A DNA stretch of 8,822 nt from NCBI RefSeq assembly GCF_042427575.1, contig NZ_JBHMFD010000019.1, forward strand, positions 1-8,822, written 5' to 3'. Below, piece after piece: positions 1-6,354 of the stretch (its first letter is position 1; every line of letters starts with the position of its first letter). The notes under the pieces are model-generated. The model saw nothing but the letters and a program-made list of their open reading frames with translations, ran no database searches and was not told the origin of the DNA. The translations under genes were made by a program, and so were the position numbers. Source of the stretch: Bergeyella porcorum. GTDB taxonomy: Bacteria; Bacteroidota; Bacteroidia; Flavobacteriales; Weeksellaceae.

Positions 1-2
1 CT

Positions 3-1094
3 GCAGCCAATAGCAATGCGACTACTATTGCCCCGAATGCTGTAACCTCAGCGAAGATAGCCGATGGACAAGTGACTTTGGTAGATTTAGCAGCAAACTC
101 AGTGGACTCTTCTAAGATTGTAGACAAGTCTATAGTAGCCGCCGATCTCAACCAAATGGGAGCCACCGATGGACAAGTGTTGAAATATAATGCAGCAACC
201 AATAGTTGGGCACCCGCAGCGGATGCTAATACTACTTATGTCAATTCTACCTCAAACACCATTAGTGGAAACCAAATCCAAAGAGCTGCATTAACAGGTG
301 ATGTAACAGCTGCCGCTAATAGCAATGCGACTACTATTGCCCCGAATGCCGTAACCTCAGCGAAGATAGCCGATGGACAAGTGGCTTTGGTAGATTTAGC
401 AGCAAACTCAGTGGATTCTTCTAAGATTGTAGACAAGTCTATAGTAGCCGCCGATCTCAACCAAATGGGAGCCACCGATGGACAAGTGTTGAAATATAAC
501 GCAACAACGAACACTTGGGCACCCGCAGCGGATGCTAATACTACTTATGTCAATTCTACCTCAAACACCATTAGTGGAAACCAAATCCAAAGAGCTGCAT
601 TAATGGGTGATGTAACAGCTGCAGCCAATAGCAATGCCACTACCGTAGCAAGGATACAAGGTAGAGCAGTCGCCAATACTGCCCCAACCAATGGGCAAGT
701 ATTAAAGTGGAACGGAACAGCGTGGGCACCAGCGGCGGATACCGATACGAATACCACCTATACAGCAGGTAATGGTATTGCAATAAGTGGTACTACCATT
801 AGTCTATCTACTCCTGTAAGAACCGTTACGACAGCTTATACTTTAGCTGTAGCAGATAACAATGGCTATGTCTATGTAAATACTTCAGGTGCGGTATCTA
901 TTACTGTTCCAGCAGCTTTGCCAGCAGGCTTTAGTTGTGTGGTGGTACAGCAAGGTGCAGGGCAGGTAACCATAGTAGGTAGCAGTGTTACCTTACAAAC
1001 GGCAAGAGGTACTAAAACAAGAAAGCAGTTCTCTGCTGTAGGGGTTATTAAAAGAACTACCGCTGAAGCTACCATTACAGGAGATGCTATCTAA
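3..1094 (+). CDS. Repeat-rich fibre/adhesin-like surface protein, 5'-truncated (phage tail-fibre-like C-terminus)
   Basis: The reading frame is open from position 3, so the true start lies upstream of the window; 363 residues are visible. A GTG at 72 lies inside the repeat and is not a credible start. Residues up to about 210 are two full copies of a 103-residue unit (309 bp). Each unit contains two related 20-residue sub-repeats (NAVTSAKIADG... and NSVDSSKIVDK...), followed by a DGQVLKYN...WAPAAD linker and a TGDVTAAANSNATT segment. A shorter VLKWNGTAWAPAAD repeat follows. The last ~90 residues (from about 272, RTVTTAYTLAVAD to ITGDAI, including VVQQGAGQVTIVG) resemble C-terminal domains of phage tail fibres and similar Bacteroidota surface proteins. 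I infer an extended beta-rich extracellular or fibre protein. Export route and ligand cannot be seen because the N-terminus is missing, and no T9SS C-terminal sorting domain is evident. The next gene follows by 16 bp, suggesting an operon. Confidence 0.82.
   Translation, partial: AANSNATTIAPNAVTSAKIADGQVTLVDLAANSVDSSKIVDKSIVAADLNQMGATDGQVLKYNAATNSWAPAADANTTYVNSTSNTISGNQIQRAALTGDVTAAANSNATTIAPNAVTSAKIADGQVALVDLAANSVDSSKIVDKSIVAADLNQMGATDGQVLKYNATTNTWAPAADANTTYVNSTSNTISGNQIQRAALMGDVTAAANSNATTVARIQGRAVANTAPTNGQVLKWNGTAWAPAADTDTNTTYTAGNGIAISGTTISLSTPVRTVTTAYTLAVADNNGYVYVNTSGAVSITVPAALPAGFSCVVVQQGAGQVTIVGSSVTLQTARGTKTRKQFSAVGVIKRTTAEATITGDAI
12..629 (+). repeat. 309-bp in-frame tandem repeat, two full copies plus edges
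   Basis: The two copies are 12-320 and 321-629. A third copy begins at 630 but diverges after about 15 bases, and the window opens inside the tail of a preceding copy. I count about 12 differences by eye between the two full copies (roughly 96% identity). They cluster around the AATNSW/ATTNTW codons (about 200-210 against 509-519) and at the unit boundary. The period is a multiple of three, so copy gain or loss would keep the frame open. More copies probably lie upstream of position 1. Confidence 0.93.
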
Positions 1095-1110
1095 TAAAAA
1101 TAGGAAACTT

Positions 1111-2217
1111 ATGAAAAAAATATTATTTACATTAGCAATGGGAGCTTTATTTACAACCTCCCATCTAAAAGCACAAGTGGTATTAGAAGCATTGGAGGGA
1201 GGAATCCCTTTTACACCTAGTGCGAAGTGTTTAGAATTGGTATATGATAAGCATTATGGGGATGGAGATCATAACTTCATCTATTGTGCAGTAATGGGGC
1301 CAAATGGTAAAAAGTGGCTCAATCTCAACCTCGGTGCAGAATATGCTAGAGAAGGAAGCCCACATTTTAACCCAGAAGTAATGCCTACAGAATATGAGGA
1401 TTGGAAGGCTTTTGGTTCATTATTTCAGGAAGGAAGAAAAGCTGATGGACACGAATTGGTAACTTATTACCATCGTCAGGTGAAACCAGATATTGTGAGT
1501 GATTTAGGTCCTGATTTTGGTTTTACTAGTACACAAGATTATTGGTATGTATATAGAAAAAAACCAGTAACAGATATTAAACAAGATGTATTTAATTCCA
1601 ATCATTCGTTTGTTTTTACTAATCATGCACTGACAGGCGAGGATTGGGCTACAACGAATGAGCATGATTATAATTTATGGACAGGGGAAATGTTTAATAA
1701 TCCATGTCCAGATGGATATAGAGTAATGAATATGAGTGATTTGAAATTAGTATTAGTTAATGATATTAATAAAATAGTTACTGATACGGATCAAGGTCTT
1801 TTCACTACAAGTGTATTTTATAACACTGATTACCACCTAAGTATTGTTACTCCTCCTAATACTGCTGAAACCATTGACTATTTTAGCAATAATTTAGATA
1901 TTATGACTCAATTAAGGTTGCAAAAAACTGGTGCAGCCTATAAGGACGAGAACGTTACAAGGGGTACAAGTTCTCTGTGGTTAGCTCCTGATAGGATAGT
2001 GGAGGGACCTCTTGAAATTCATGGATGGAATAAAGAATGGGAACCATATGGTTGGACTTCAAGTACTACCATAGTAGTTGAAAATCGAATTATATCGGTT
2101 CTTGATAGAGGTAATTTCGGTGAAAGATTATCAGAATATGCATATCCTACAATCGCGTATAGCTTAATTGAAAAGAACGAAAAAAAAAGTAGAGCAATCA
2201 GATGTGTACAGAAATAG
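1111..2217 (+). CDS. Secreted FISUMP-like hypothetical protein
   Basis: I place the start at ATG 1111, giving 368 residues, because it yields a clean signal peptide: MKK, a hydrophobic core ILFTLAMGALFTT, and a likely cut after LKA (residue 21). An in-frame ATG at 1084 would overlap the preceding gene and add nine charged residues. The mature part has hallmarks of the Fibrobacter succinogenes major paralogous (FISUMP) family: KKWLNLNLGAEY (67-78), a GRKADGHE segment (108-115) like the family's 'QWGRKxDGHE', NPCPDGYRV (197-205), and a C-terminal RAIRCVQK (361-368). The paired cysteines at C199 and C365 are typical. The biochemical role of the family is not established; it is found in exported Bacteroidota and Fibrobacterota proteins, sometimes fused to repeat regions. 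Here it sits directly after the fibre gene, so the two are probably co-transcribed and may act together at the surface. Family assignment is from motif memory and is moderate. Confidence 0.75.
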   Translation: MKKILFTLAMGALFTTSHLKAQVVLEALEGGIPFTPSAKCLELVYDKHYGDGDHNFIYCAVMGPNGKKWLNLNLGAEYAREGSPHFNPEVMPTEYEDWKAFGSLFQEGRKADGHELVTYYHRQVKPDIVSDLGPDFGFTSTQDYWYVYRKKPVTDIKQDVFNSNHSFVFTNHALTGEDWATTNEHDYNLWTGEMFNNPCPDGYRVMNMSDLKLVLVNDINKIVTDTDQGLFTTSVFYNTDYHLSIVTPPNTAETIDYFSNNLDIMTQLRLQKTGAAYKDENVTRGTSSLWLAPDRIVEGPLEIHGWNKEWEPYGWTSSTTIVVENRIISVLDRGNFGERLSEYAYPTIAYSLIEKNEKKSRAIRCVQK

Positions 2218-2277
2218 TAGATTTCAACTTTAAATTACAATAGTTAACATTAGCTTTTAGTGTTGAGTTTTGAATCA

Positions 2278-2300
2278 GCCCCCTGTCCCCCGAAGGGGGC
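2278..2300. repeat. C/G-rich intergenic hairpin (ccccc-gaa-ggggg)
   Basis: In very AT-rich spacer DNA, ccccc (2287-2291) pairs with ggggg (2295-2299) across a gaa loop. Another ccccc lies just upstream (2279-2283), so two alternative pairings exist. An outer, imperfect inverted repeat, attagc (2249-2254) with gctaat (2307-2312), flanks it. The motif resembles short GC-rich palindromes scattered between genes in many flavobacterial genomes (recalled, not searched). No T-tract follows on either strand, so it is not a classical terminator. Confidence 0.6.
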
Positions 2301-2340
2301 AAAAATGCTAATACTATTTGCTTTAGTTTTGAGCTGGTTT

Positions 2341-2403
2341 ACAATTAACAATTAATAATTAACAATTAACAATTAACAATCAACAGACAACTGTCAACTG
2401 TCA
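2341..2403. repeat. Nine-unit 7-bp tandem repeat array
   Basis: The array reads in strict 7-bp register: acaatta, acaatta, ataatta, acaatta, acaatta, acaatca, acagaca, actgtca, actgtca. The unit changes stepwise from acaatta to actgtca without losing register. It ends about 15 bp upstream of the -7 box of the next gene, where the -33 contact region would be expected. It encodes nothing: a 7-bp unit is not a multiple of three and no reading frame uses it. Confidence 0.85.
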
Positions 2404-2418
2404 ACCAATAAAATTTAC

Positions 2419-2426
2419 TATCTTTG
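2419..2426 (+). promoter_or_regulatory. Bacteroidota-type -7 promoter element (TATCTTTG)
   Basis: TATCTTTG matches the Bacteroidota primary-sigma -7 consensus TAnnTTTG. It lies 25 bp before ATG 2452, giving a short leader. No clear TTG -33 element is present at the usual distance; that region is the end of the heptamer array. Confidence 0.65.
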
Positions 2427-2451
2427 TGCCGTATTATTAAAAAATGTATTT

Positions 2452-3069
2452 ATGAAAAAAGTGTTATTTCTTTTATCTCTTGTGGCTTCTGTAATGGTAT
2501 TGGCTCAATGTAATATTTTGGGTAAAAGTACTATAAATATTACAGATACAGAAACTTATACTGTAGAGAATGATAATGCCCAATGCCCCGATTGTCATCT
2601 TTGGGTAACGGTAGGGGGCAATACAAAAGTGGATGGTGATTTCCGTAAAAATAAGGTAACCATACAGCCAATGGCAGGGGGAAGAACGGTGTTGTCTTTG
2701 TCTATGCTTACCTCGCAAGGCGTATCGCAATGCAGTAAAAATATAGATGTGATAGATAGAGACCCTGCTGAATATCGTGCCAATGCACAAAATCACACGG
2801 ACTGTGATATTACCATCAATGCCTTTAAAGAAGTGAAGTATGCAGATGGAGTGGTGAGCTTTTTCCCCAATGAAATGCAAAATAATTATAAGTACACTTG
2901 GACAGTGGTGTATGGCAATGGAACACAAAAGACTTCTAATGAAAAGGTACCTCAGTTTGAGTATAATAAAGAAATAGGTATCAGCACTGTGAGGGTAAAA
3001 ATGATGTCTAGCAAGTGTATCAAGGATTTATCCAAATCTTATGATGTTGGTTTTTGGAAGATGTTCTAA
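2452..3069 (+). CDS. Exported two-domain protein of unknown function (Ig/PKD-like)
   Basis: The 205-residue protein starts with a signal peptide (MKKVLFLLSLVASVMVLA, residues 1-18), most likely cut before Q19. C20 follows LAQ, which is not a proper lipobox because position -1 is Gln, so lipidation is unlikely. The mature part looks like two tandem beta-rich domains, about residues 26-101 and 116-199. Both end in a related pattern: SQCSKNIDV at 92-100, and SSKCIKDLSKSYDV at 186-199. There are six cysteines (20, 45, 48, 94, 118, 189), including a CPDC pair at 45-48. I read this as a secreted Ig/PKD-like fold stabilised by disulphides rather than a thioredoxin, since the surrounding sequence is not thioredoxin-like. 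I do not recognise the family. It is a single-gene unit bounded by its own promoter box and a strong terminator. Confidence 0.8.
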   Translation: MKKVLFLLSLVASVMVLAQCNILGKSTINITDTETYTVENDNAQCPDCHLWVTVGGNTKVDGDFRKNKVTIQPMAGGRTVLSLSMLTSQGVSQCSKNIDVIDRDPAEYRANAQNHTDCDITINAFKEVKYADGVVSFFPNEMQNNYKYTWTVVYGNGTQKTSNEKVPQFEYNKEIGISTVRVKMMSSKCIKDLSKSYDVGFWKMF

Positions 3070-3088
3070 TTGATAACTAAGATATAAG

Positions 3089-3119
3089 AAGGTCGGAATG
3101 GTTTTTCCGACCTTTTTTT
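3089..3119 (+). terminator. Rho-independent terminator
   Basis: A 10-bp perfect stem, aaggtcggaa (3089-3098) with ttccgacctt (3105-3114), has a 6-nt loop. A run of seven T residues covers 3113-3119, overlapping the last two stem bases. It lies 20 bp after the stop of the small exported protein. Confidence 0.92.
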
Positions 3120-3164
3120 GTTAAAAAAAACTTTGCAAAACAAGAGAATATTCCCGAAATAAAA

Positions 3165-3172
3165 TATTTTTG
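3165..3172 (+). promoter_or_regulatory. Putative -7 promoter element (TATTTTTG) for the GH25 gene
   Basis: TATTTTTG fits TAnnTTTG and lies only 12 bp upstream of ATG 3185. Transcription would therefore start a few bases before the start codon. The nearest upstream TTG (3133-3135) is about 29 bp away, longer than usual. Confidence 0.5.
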
Positions 3173-3184
3173 CAAACGATAACT

Positions 3185-4051
3185 ATGGCAAAAAGCACTA
3201 GGAAAAGAAAAACTAAAAAGAAAATCCATCGGCACCGTAGAAGGCATTGGCTTTTGCGGCGGTGGACATTATTGCTCATTTTAATGGTTTCACTTTTAGG
3301 AGCGGGATTTTATTTGAAAGAAAAGATAGGCTTTTACTACGCAATGTATTTCAATCAATTTGAACATAAAAAACTCAAAAACTCGAAGAAAGAAGAGGAG
3401 CGGATTCATAAGATTGTAGAAGAATATGTGGATAAAACTTTCGGTATAGATATCTCTCATTATCAGGAAGTGAAAGACATTCAGTGGGATAGCCTTAGTA
3501 TTGCCCACCGCAGTATTCCGCTGAAATTTGTAGTGATGAGAGCCACGATGGGCAATAGGGGAAAGGATAAAAATTTCAATACCTTTTGGCGTTTGGCCAA
3601 GGAACATCAGTTGGTGCGTGGTGCCTATCATTTTTATCGTCCAGATGAAGACCCCGTACGCCAAGCCAATAATTTTTTGGAAACTGTAAAACTGGAAGAA
3701 GGCGATTTGGTTCCCGTTTTGGATATCGAGAAAAAATCCCTTCGCTATTCTCATCCAGAATTAATAGAAAACCTAAAAACTTGGTGCAAGATAGTAGAAG
3801 AAAAATACGGTAGAAAGCCCATTATCTATACCTATTACCATTATTATAAGGATTATTTAAGAGGCGAGTTTGATGACTATCCGCTTTGGCTTGCCAATTA
3901 TAATGATGTGCTAGAGCCTAGCGTGCAAGACCCTTGGAAGATGTGGCAGTTTACAGAAAAGGGGATTGTCTATGGCATCAATACCAAAGTGGACTTAAAT
4001 GTCTATAATGGTAGTTTTTCTTCTTTCAAGAAATTAACTTTGCAAGAATGA
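3185..4051 (+). CDS. Membrane-anchored GH25 muramidase (lysozyme)
   Basis: ATG 3185 gives 288 residues; the upstream in-frame TTG at 3170 overlaps the promoter-like box and is rejected. A very basic cytoplasmic tail (residues 2-26, rich in K/R/H) precedes one transmembrane helix (about 27-43), a charged coiled linker (60-83), and a glycoside hydrolase family 25 domain (about 85-276). GH25 marks are GIDIS (D89), RGAYHFYRP (145-153), PVLDIE with the expected D180/E182 catalytic pair, YPLWLANY (232-239), and WQFTEKGIVYGI...VDLNVYNG at the end. Members cleave the MurNAc-GlcNAc bond of peptidoglycan. The type II topology puts the enzyme in the periplasm, tethered to the inner membrane, suggesting housekeeping wall remodelling rather than phage lysis. 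Oddity: the usual KATEG segment reads RATMG (119-123), losing its Glu. The LDIE acid is retained, so activity is plausible but unproven. Confidence 0.9.
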   Translation: MAKSTRKRKTKKKIHRHRRRHWLLRRWTLLLILMVSLLGAGFYLKEKIGFYYAMYFNQFEHKKLKNSKKEEERIHKIVEEYVDKTFGIDISHYQEVKDIQWDSLSIAHRSIPLKFVVMRATMGNRGKDKNFNTFWRLAKEHQLVRGAYHFYRPDEDPVRQANNFLETVKLEEGDLVPVLDIEKKSLRYSHPELIENLKTWCKIVEEKYGRKPIIYTYYHYYKDYLRGEFDDYPLWLANYNDVLEPSVQDPWKMWQFTEKGIVYGINTKVDLNVYNGSFSSFKKLTLQE

Positions 4052-4117
4052 TAATATTTTCTGAAAATAGATTGAAATTAATAAATGTTTTTAGGTATAG
4101 TGTGGTGTAGAAATATA

Positions 4118-4145
4118 TTGTTCTCTGGATTAGAAAATAACTTTG
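4118..4145 (+). promoter_or_regulatory. Promoter: TTG -33 and TAACTTTG -7
   Basis: TTG (4118-4120) and TAACTTTG (4138-4145) are separated by 17 bp, which fits the Bacteroidota primary promoter layout. It leaves a leader of about 90 nt before ATG 4244. This leader carries a direct repeat of ttttgcat (4172-4179 and 4180-4187) and no obvious riboswitch. Confidence 0.6.
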
Positions 4146-4243
4146 GATATAACGGGAAAATCTCAAAACTTTTTTGCATTTTTGCATTGTCCATTATGGG
4201 CGAATAAACCTTTATTTAATCTTTATATTTCAATTTTTTAAGA

Positions 4244-5635
4244 ATGAAAATAAAATATTCTGAGCTGATAGACCAAACCCTTTATTTCCCTACGGAGGAG
4301 TTTAATGTGGCTGAAAACAACCTCTTATTTCACGATATTAATCTGATGGAGGTGGTGGAAAAATTCGGGACACCGCTCAAAATTTCTTACTTGCCAAGAA
4401 TTTCTCAAAATATCCAAAGGGCTAAAACTTGGTTTAAGGAAGCTTTTGAAAAAAATGATTATAAGAAAGCTTACAAGTACTGCTATTGTACTAAATCTAG
4501 CCATTTCAACTTCGTTTTGGAAGAGGCTCTTAAAAACGATATTTCCATAGAAACCTCTTCGGCGTATGATATGGATATTGTAAAAGCCCTCTATGATAAA
4601 GGCAAGTTTACCAAAGAGATAGAGGTGATTTGCAATGGGTTTAAAACCGATGATTATTTACAGAAAATCTCTGAAATGATTAATAATGGTTTTGAAAATA
4701 TTACGCCAATTTTGGATAATTACCGCGAGCTGGATAAACTTACCGAAAGCATCGATTCTACTTTTAATATTGGAATTCGCATCGCTTCGGAGGAAGAACC
4801 AAAGTTTGAATTTTATACCTCGCGTTTGGGTATTGGTTATAAGGATATTATCCCTTATTATTCCCAAAAAATTGCGGAACACCCTAATGCAAGGCTCAAA
4901 ATGTTGCATTTCTTTATCAATACAGGGATAAAAGACACAGCATATTATTGGAACGAATTGTATAAGTGTTTGAGGGTCTATGCAAGATTGAAAAAAATAG
5001 CGCCAGAAGTAGATTCTCTCAATATTGGAGGTGGTTTCCCTATCAAAACTTCTCTCAATTTCGACTATGATTACCAATATATGGTGAATGAAATAGTGTC
5101 TCAAATCAAAAAATTCTGTGAAGAGGAAGGGGTGGAAGAACCGAACATCTATACGGAGTTTGGAAGTTTTACCGTGGGAGAAAGTGGTGCCAATCTTTAC
5201 CAGATTATTTCTCAGAAACGCCAAAACGATAGAGAAAAGTGGAATATGATAGATTCTTCTTTTATGACCACATTGCCAGATACTTGGGCTATTTCTCGCC
5301 ACTTCATTATGTTGCCTCTCAACCGTTGGGATGACACTTATGAAAGGGTTTTTCTAGGTGGTCTCACTTGTGATTCCGATGATTACTATAATTCTGAACA
5401 ACATACCAACGCCATTTATCTACCTACTTTCAGTGATACCAAACCGCTTTATATTGGATTTTTCCATACGGGAGCTTATCAGGAAACCATCAGTGGTTAT
5501 GGCGGGGTGCACCATTGTTTGATGCCTCAGCCGCGTCATGTTTTGATTCAACGAGATGAAAACGGCGAACTGCAATATGAAATCTTCCGTGAAAAACAAG
5601 AGCCACAAGATGTTTTGAAACTGTTAGGGTATTAA
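4244..5635 (+). CDS. speA: Arginine-decarboxylase-like fold-type III PLP enzyme
   Basis: This 463-residue protein belongs to the alanine-racemase-fold (Orn/DAP/Arg) decarboxylases. It likely converts arginine to agmatine, the first step of polyamine synthesis, in the cytosol. The N-terminal barrel has a probable Schiff-base lysine K84 in YCTKSSH (81-87), a SIETSSAYDM segment (101-110) matching the family's 'xxDVaSxxE', and the PLP-phosphate glycine motif LNIGGGFP (259-266). The C-terminal beta domain has CDSDD (376-380) and GAYQE (410-414), the substrate and dimer-interface motifs of arginine and related decarboxylases. Length is well below the ~630-660 residues of E. coli-type SpeA. Flavobacterial genomes commonly carry this shorter form, annotated as arginine decarboxylase. 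Substrate is inferred: carboxynorspermidine or diaminopimelate are alternatives, though length and CDSDD/GAYQE favour arginine. No agmatinase gene is adjacent in the window. It has its own promoter and terminator. Confidence 0.82.
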   Translation: MKIKYSELIDQTLYFPTEEFNVAENNLLFHDINLMEVVEKFGTPLKISYLPRISQNIQRAKTWFKEAFEKNDYKKAYKYCYCTKSSHFNFVLEEALKNDISIETSSAYDMDIVKALYDKGKFTKEIEVICNGFKTDDYLQKISEMINNGFENITPILDNYRELDKLTESIDSTFNIGIRIASEEEPKFEFYTSRLGIGYKDIIPYYSQKIAEHPNARLKMLHFFINTGIKDTAYYWNELYKCLRVYARLKKIAPEVDSLNIGGGFPIKTSLNFDYDYQYMVNEIVSQIKKFCEEEGVEEPNIYTEFGSFTVGESGANLYQIISQKRQNDREKWNMIDSSFMTTLPDTWAISRHFIMLPLNRWDDTYERVFLGGLTCDSDDYYNSEQHTNAIYLPTFSDTKPLYIGFFHTGAYQETISGYGGVHHCLMPQPRHVLIQRDENGELQYEIFREKQEPQDVLKLLGY

Positions 5636-5664
5636 GTTACGGGATAAAAAAATGATAGTAAAAG

Positions 5665-5697
5665 CTTTGAGGAGATAGTTTTCCTCAAAGTTTTTTT
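5665..5697 (+). terminator. Rho-independent terminator between convergent genes
   Basis: The stem is ctttgagga (5665-5673) with tcctcaaag (5682-5690), with an 8-nt loop, followed by seven T (5691-5697). It ends the decarboxylase transcript 30 bp after its stop. The T-tract overlaps the stop codon of the convergent pcm gene (5696-5698). On the opposite strand the stem is followed by only a weak T-run, so termination of pcm here is possible but less certain. Confidence 0.9.
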
Positions 5698-6346
5698 ATT
5701 GATTAGTCTTGCCTAGCATTGGGACAAATTTGTAAACACCAAATTCTTCTTTTTCAAATTCTGATGGGGATATTTTTGTAAAACGATACAAAATCTGCTC
5801 CTCCGTTTCTCCCATCGGGATTACCATTTTACCGCCTATTTTCAGTTGTTTTAGTAATTCTGTAGGCAGGGTAGAGGCTCCACAGGTTACCAAGATTCTA
5901 TCAAATGGAGCAAAAGTAGGCAGACCAAGAAAACCATCGCCAAAGCTTTGAAATTTAGGTCTAAATTGTAACTCTTTCAGCTTACGATGCGAAAAATCAT
6001 AGAGGTCTTTTTGACGTTCTATGGTGTAAACTTCTGCTTTCATAGCGACTAAAACAGCCGTTTGGTAGCCACTTCCTGTTCCTATTTCCAAGATTTTATC
6101 TTTCTCCCTCACTTCTAAGAGCTCTGTCTGCTCTGCCACGGTGGAAGGGTGAGAGATGGTCTGGTGTGCGGCAATGGAAAAAGCACGGTCTTCGTATGCA
6201 AAATCTTCAAAAACACTTTCTAAAAAAAGGTGCCGAGGGACGGTATTGATGGCTTGCAGTACATTGTCATCTGCAATGCCTACTTTGTCCCGTAGATATT
6301 CTACGAGGATTCTCCGTTTCCCTTTGTGTACAAAGCTATCTTGCAT
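5696..6346 (-). CDS. pcm: Protein-L-isoaspartate O-methyltransferase
   Basis: The 216-residue protein has the standard length and motifs of PCMT/PIMT. These are VPRHLF (36-41), YEDRAFSI (51-58), HQTISHPS (61-68), the SAM-binding glycine loop LEIGTGSGYQ (86-95), an acidic IER at the end of the next strand (109-111), PFDRILVTCGA (147-157), GGKMVIPMG (171-179) and the terminal FVPMLG (207-212). The enzyme uses S-adenosylmethionine to methylate L-isoaspartyl residues in aged proteins, starting their repair to aspartate; it is cytosolic. The gene follows the sigma/membrane-protein pair on the same strand after 39 bp, but a promoter-like box lies immediately before its start. It could therefore be transcribed alone or by read-through. 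Nothing is missing or truncated. Confidence 0.95.
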   Translation of the reverse strand: MQDSFVHKGKRRILVEYLRDKVGIADDNVLQAINTVPRHLFLESVFEDFAYEDRAFSIAAHQTISHPSTVAEQTELLEVREKDKILEIGTGSGYQTAVLVAMKAEVYTIERQKDLYDFSHRKLKELQFRPKFQSFGDGFLGLPTFAPFDRILVTCGASTLPTELLKQLKIGGKMVIPMGETEEQILYRFTKISPSEFEKEEFGVYKFVPMLGKTNQ

Positions 6347-6354
6347 CTTGAATG

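Noticed and set aside
236..757. Minus-strand open frames across the repeat region
   Set aside because: Two similar antisense frames recur with the 309-bp period; they are mirror images of the repeat codons, not genes.
72..1094. GTG at 72 as the start of the repeat protein
   Set aside because: The frame is open to the window edge, the GTG lies inside a repeat unit (equivalent GTG at 381), and there is no promoter or signal peptide there; the gene is simply truncated by the window.
1084..1110. ATG 1084 as start of the FISUMP-like protein
   Set aside because: It overlaps the preceding gene and puts MLSNKNRKL before a complete signal peptide that begins naturally at ATG 1111.
1..2217. Prophage remnant
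   Set aside because: Only the fibre C-terminus is phage-like; there is no integrase, structural, lysis or packaging gene, and the GH25 enzyme has a membrane anchor and its own promoter away from this gene.
2287..2299. C5/G5 hairpin as a terminator of the fibre/FISUMP operon
   Set aside because: The stem is only 5 bp and no T-run follows on either strand.
2341..2403. CRISPR-like array
   Set aside because: Units are 7 bp with no spacers; no cas genes are nearby.
2452..2520. Lipoprotein call for the small exported protein
   Set aside because: The cysteine at residue 20 is preceded by LAQ; Gln at -1 does not fit a lipobox, so ordinary signal peptidase cleavage is more likely.
4052..4243. Riboswitch or small RNA upstream of the decarboxylase
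   Set aside because: Only a promoter and an 8-bp direct repeat are visible; no conserved riboswitch motif or stable hairpin was found by eye.
4658..5302. 214-codon minus-strand open frame inside the decarboxylase gene
   Set aside because: It is antisense to a strongly supported enzyme gene and its translation has no recognisable domain or sensible start context.
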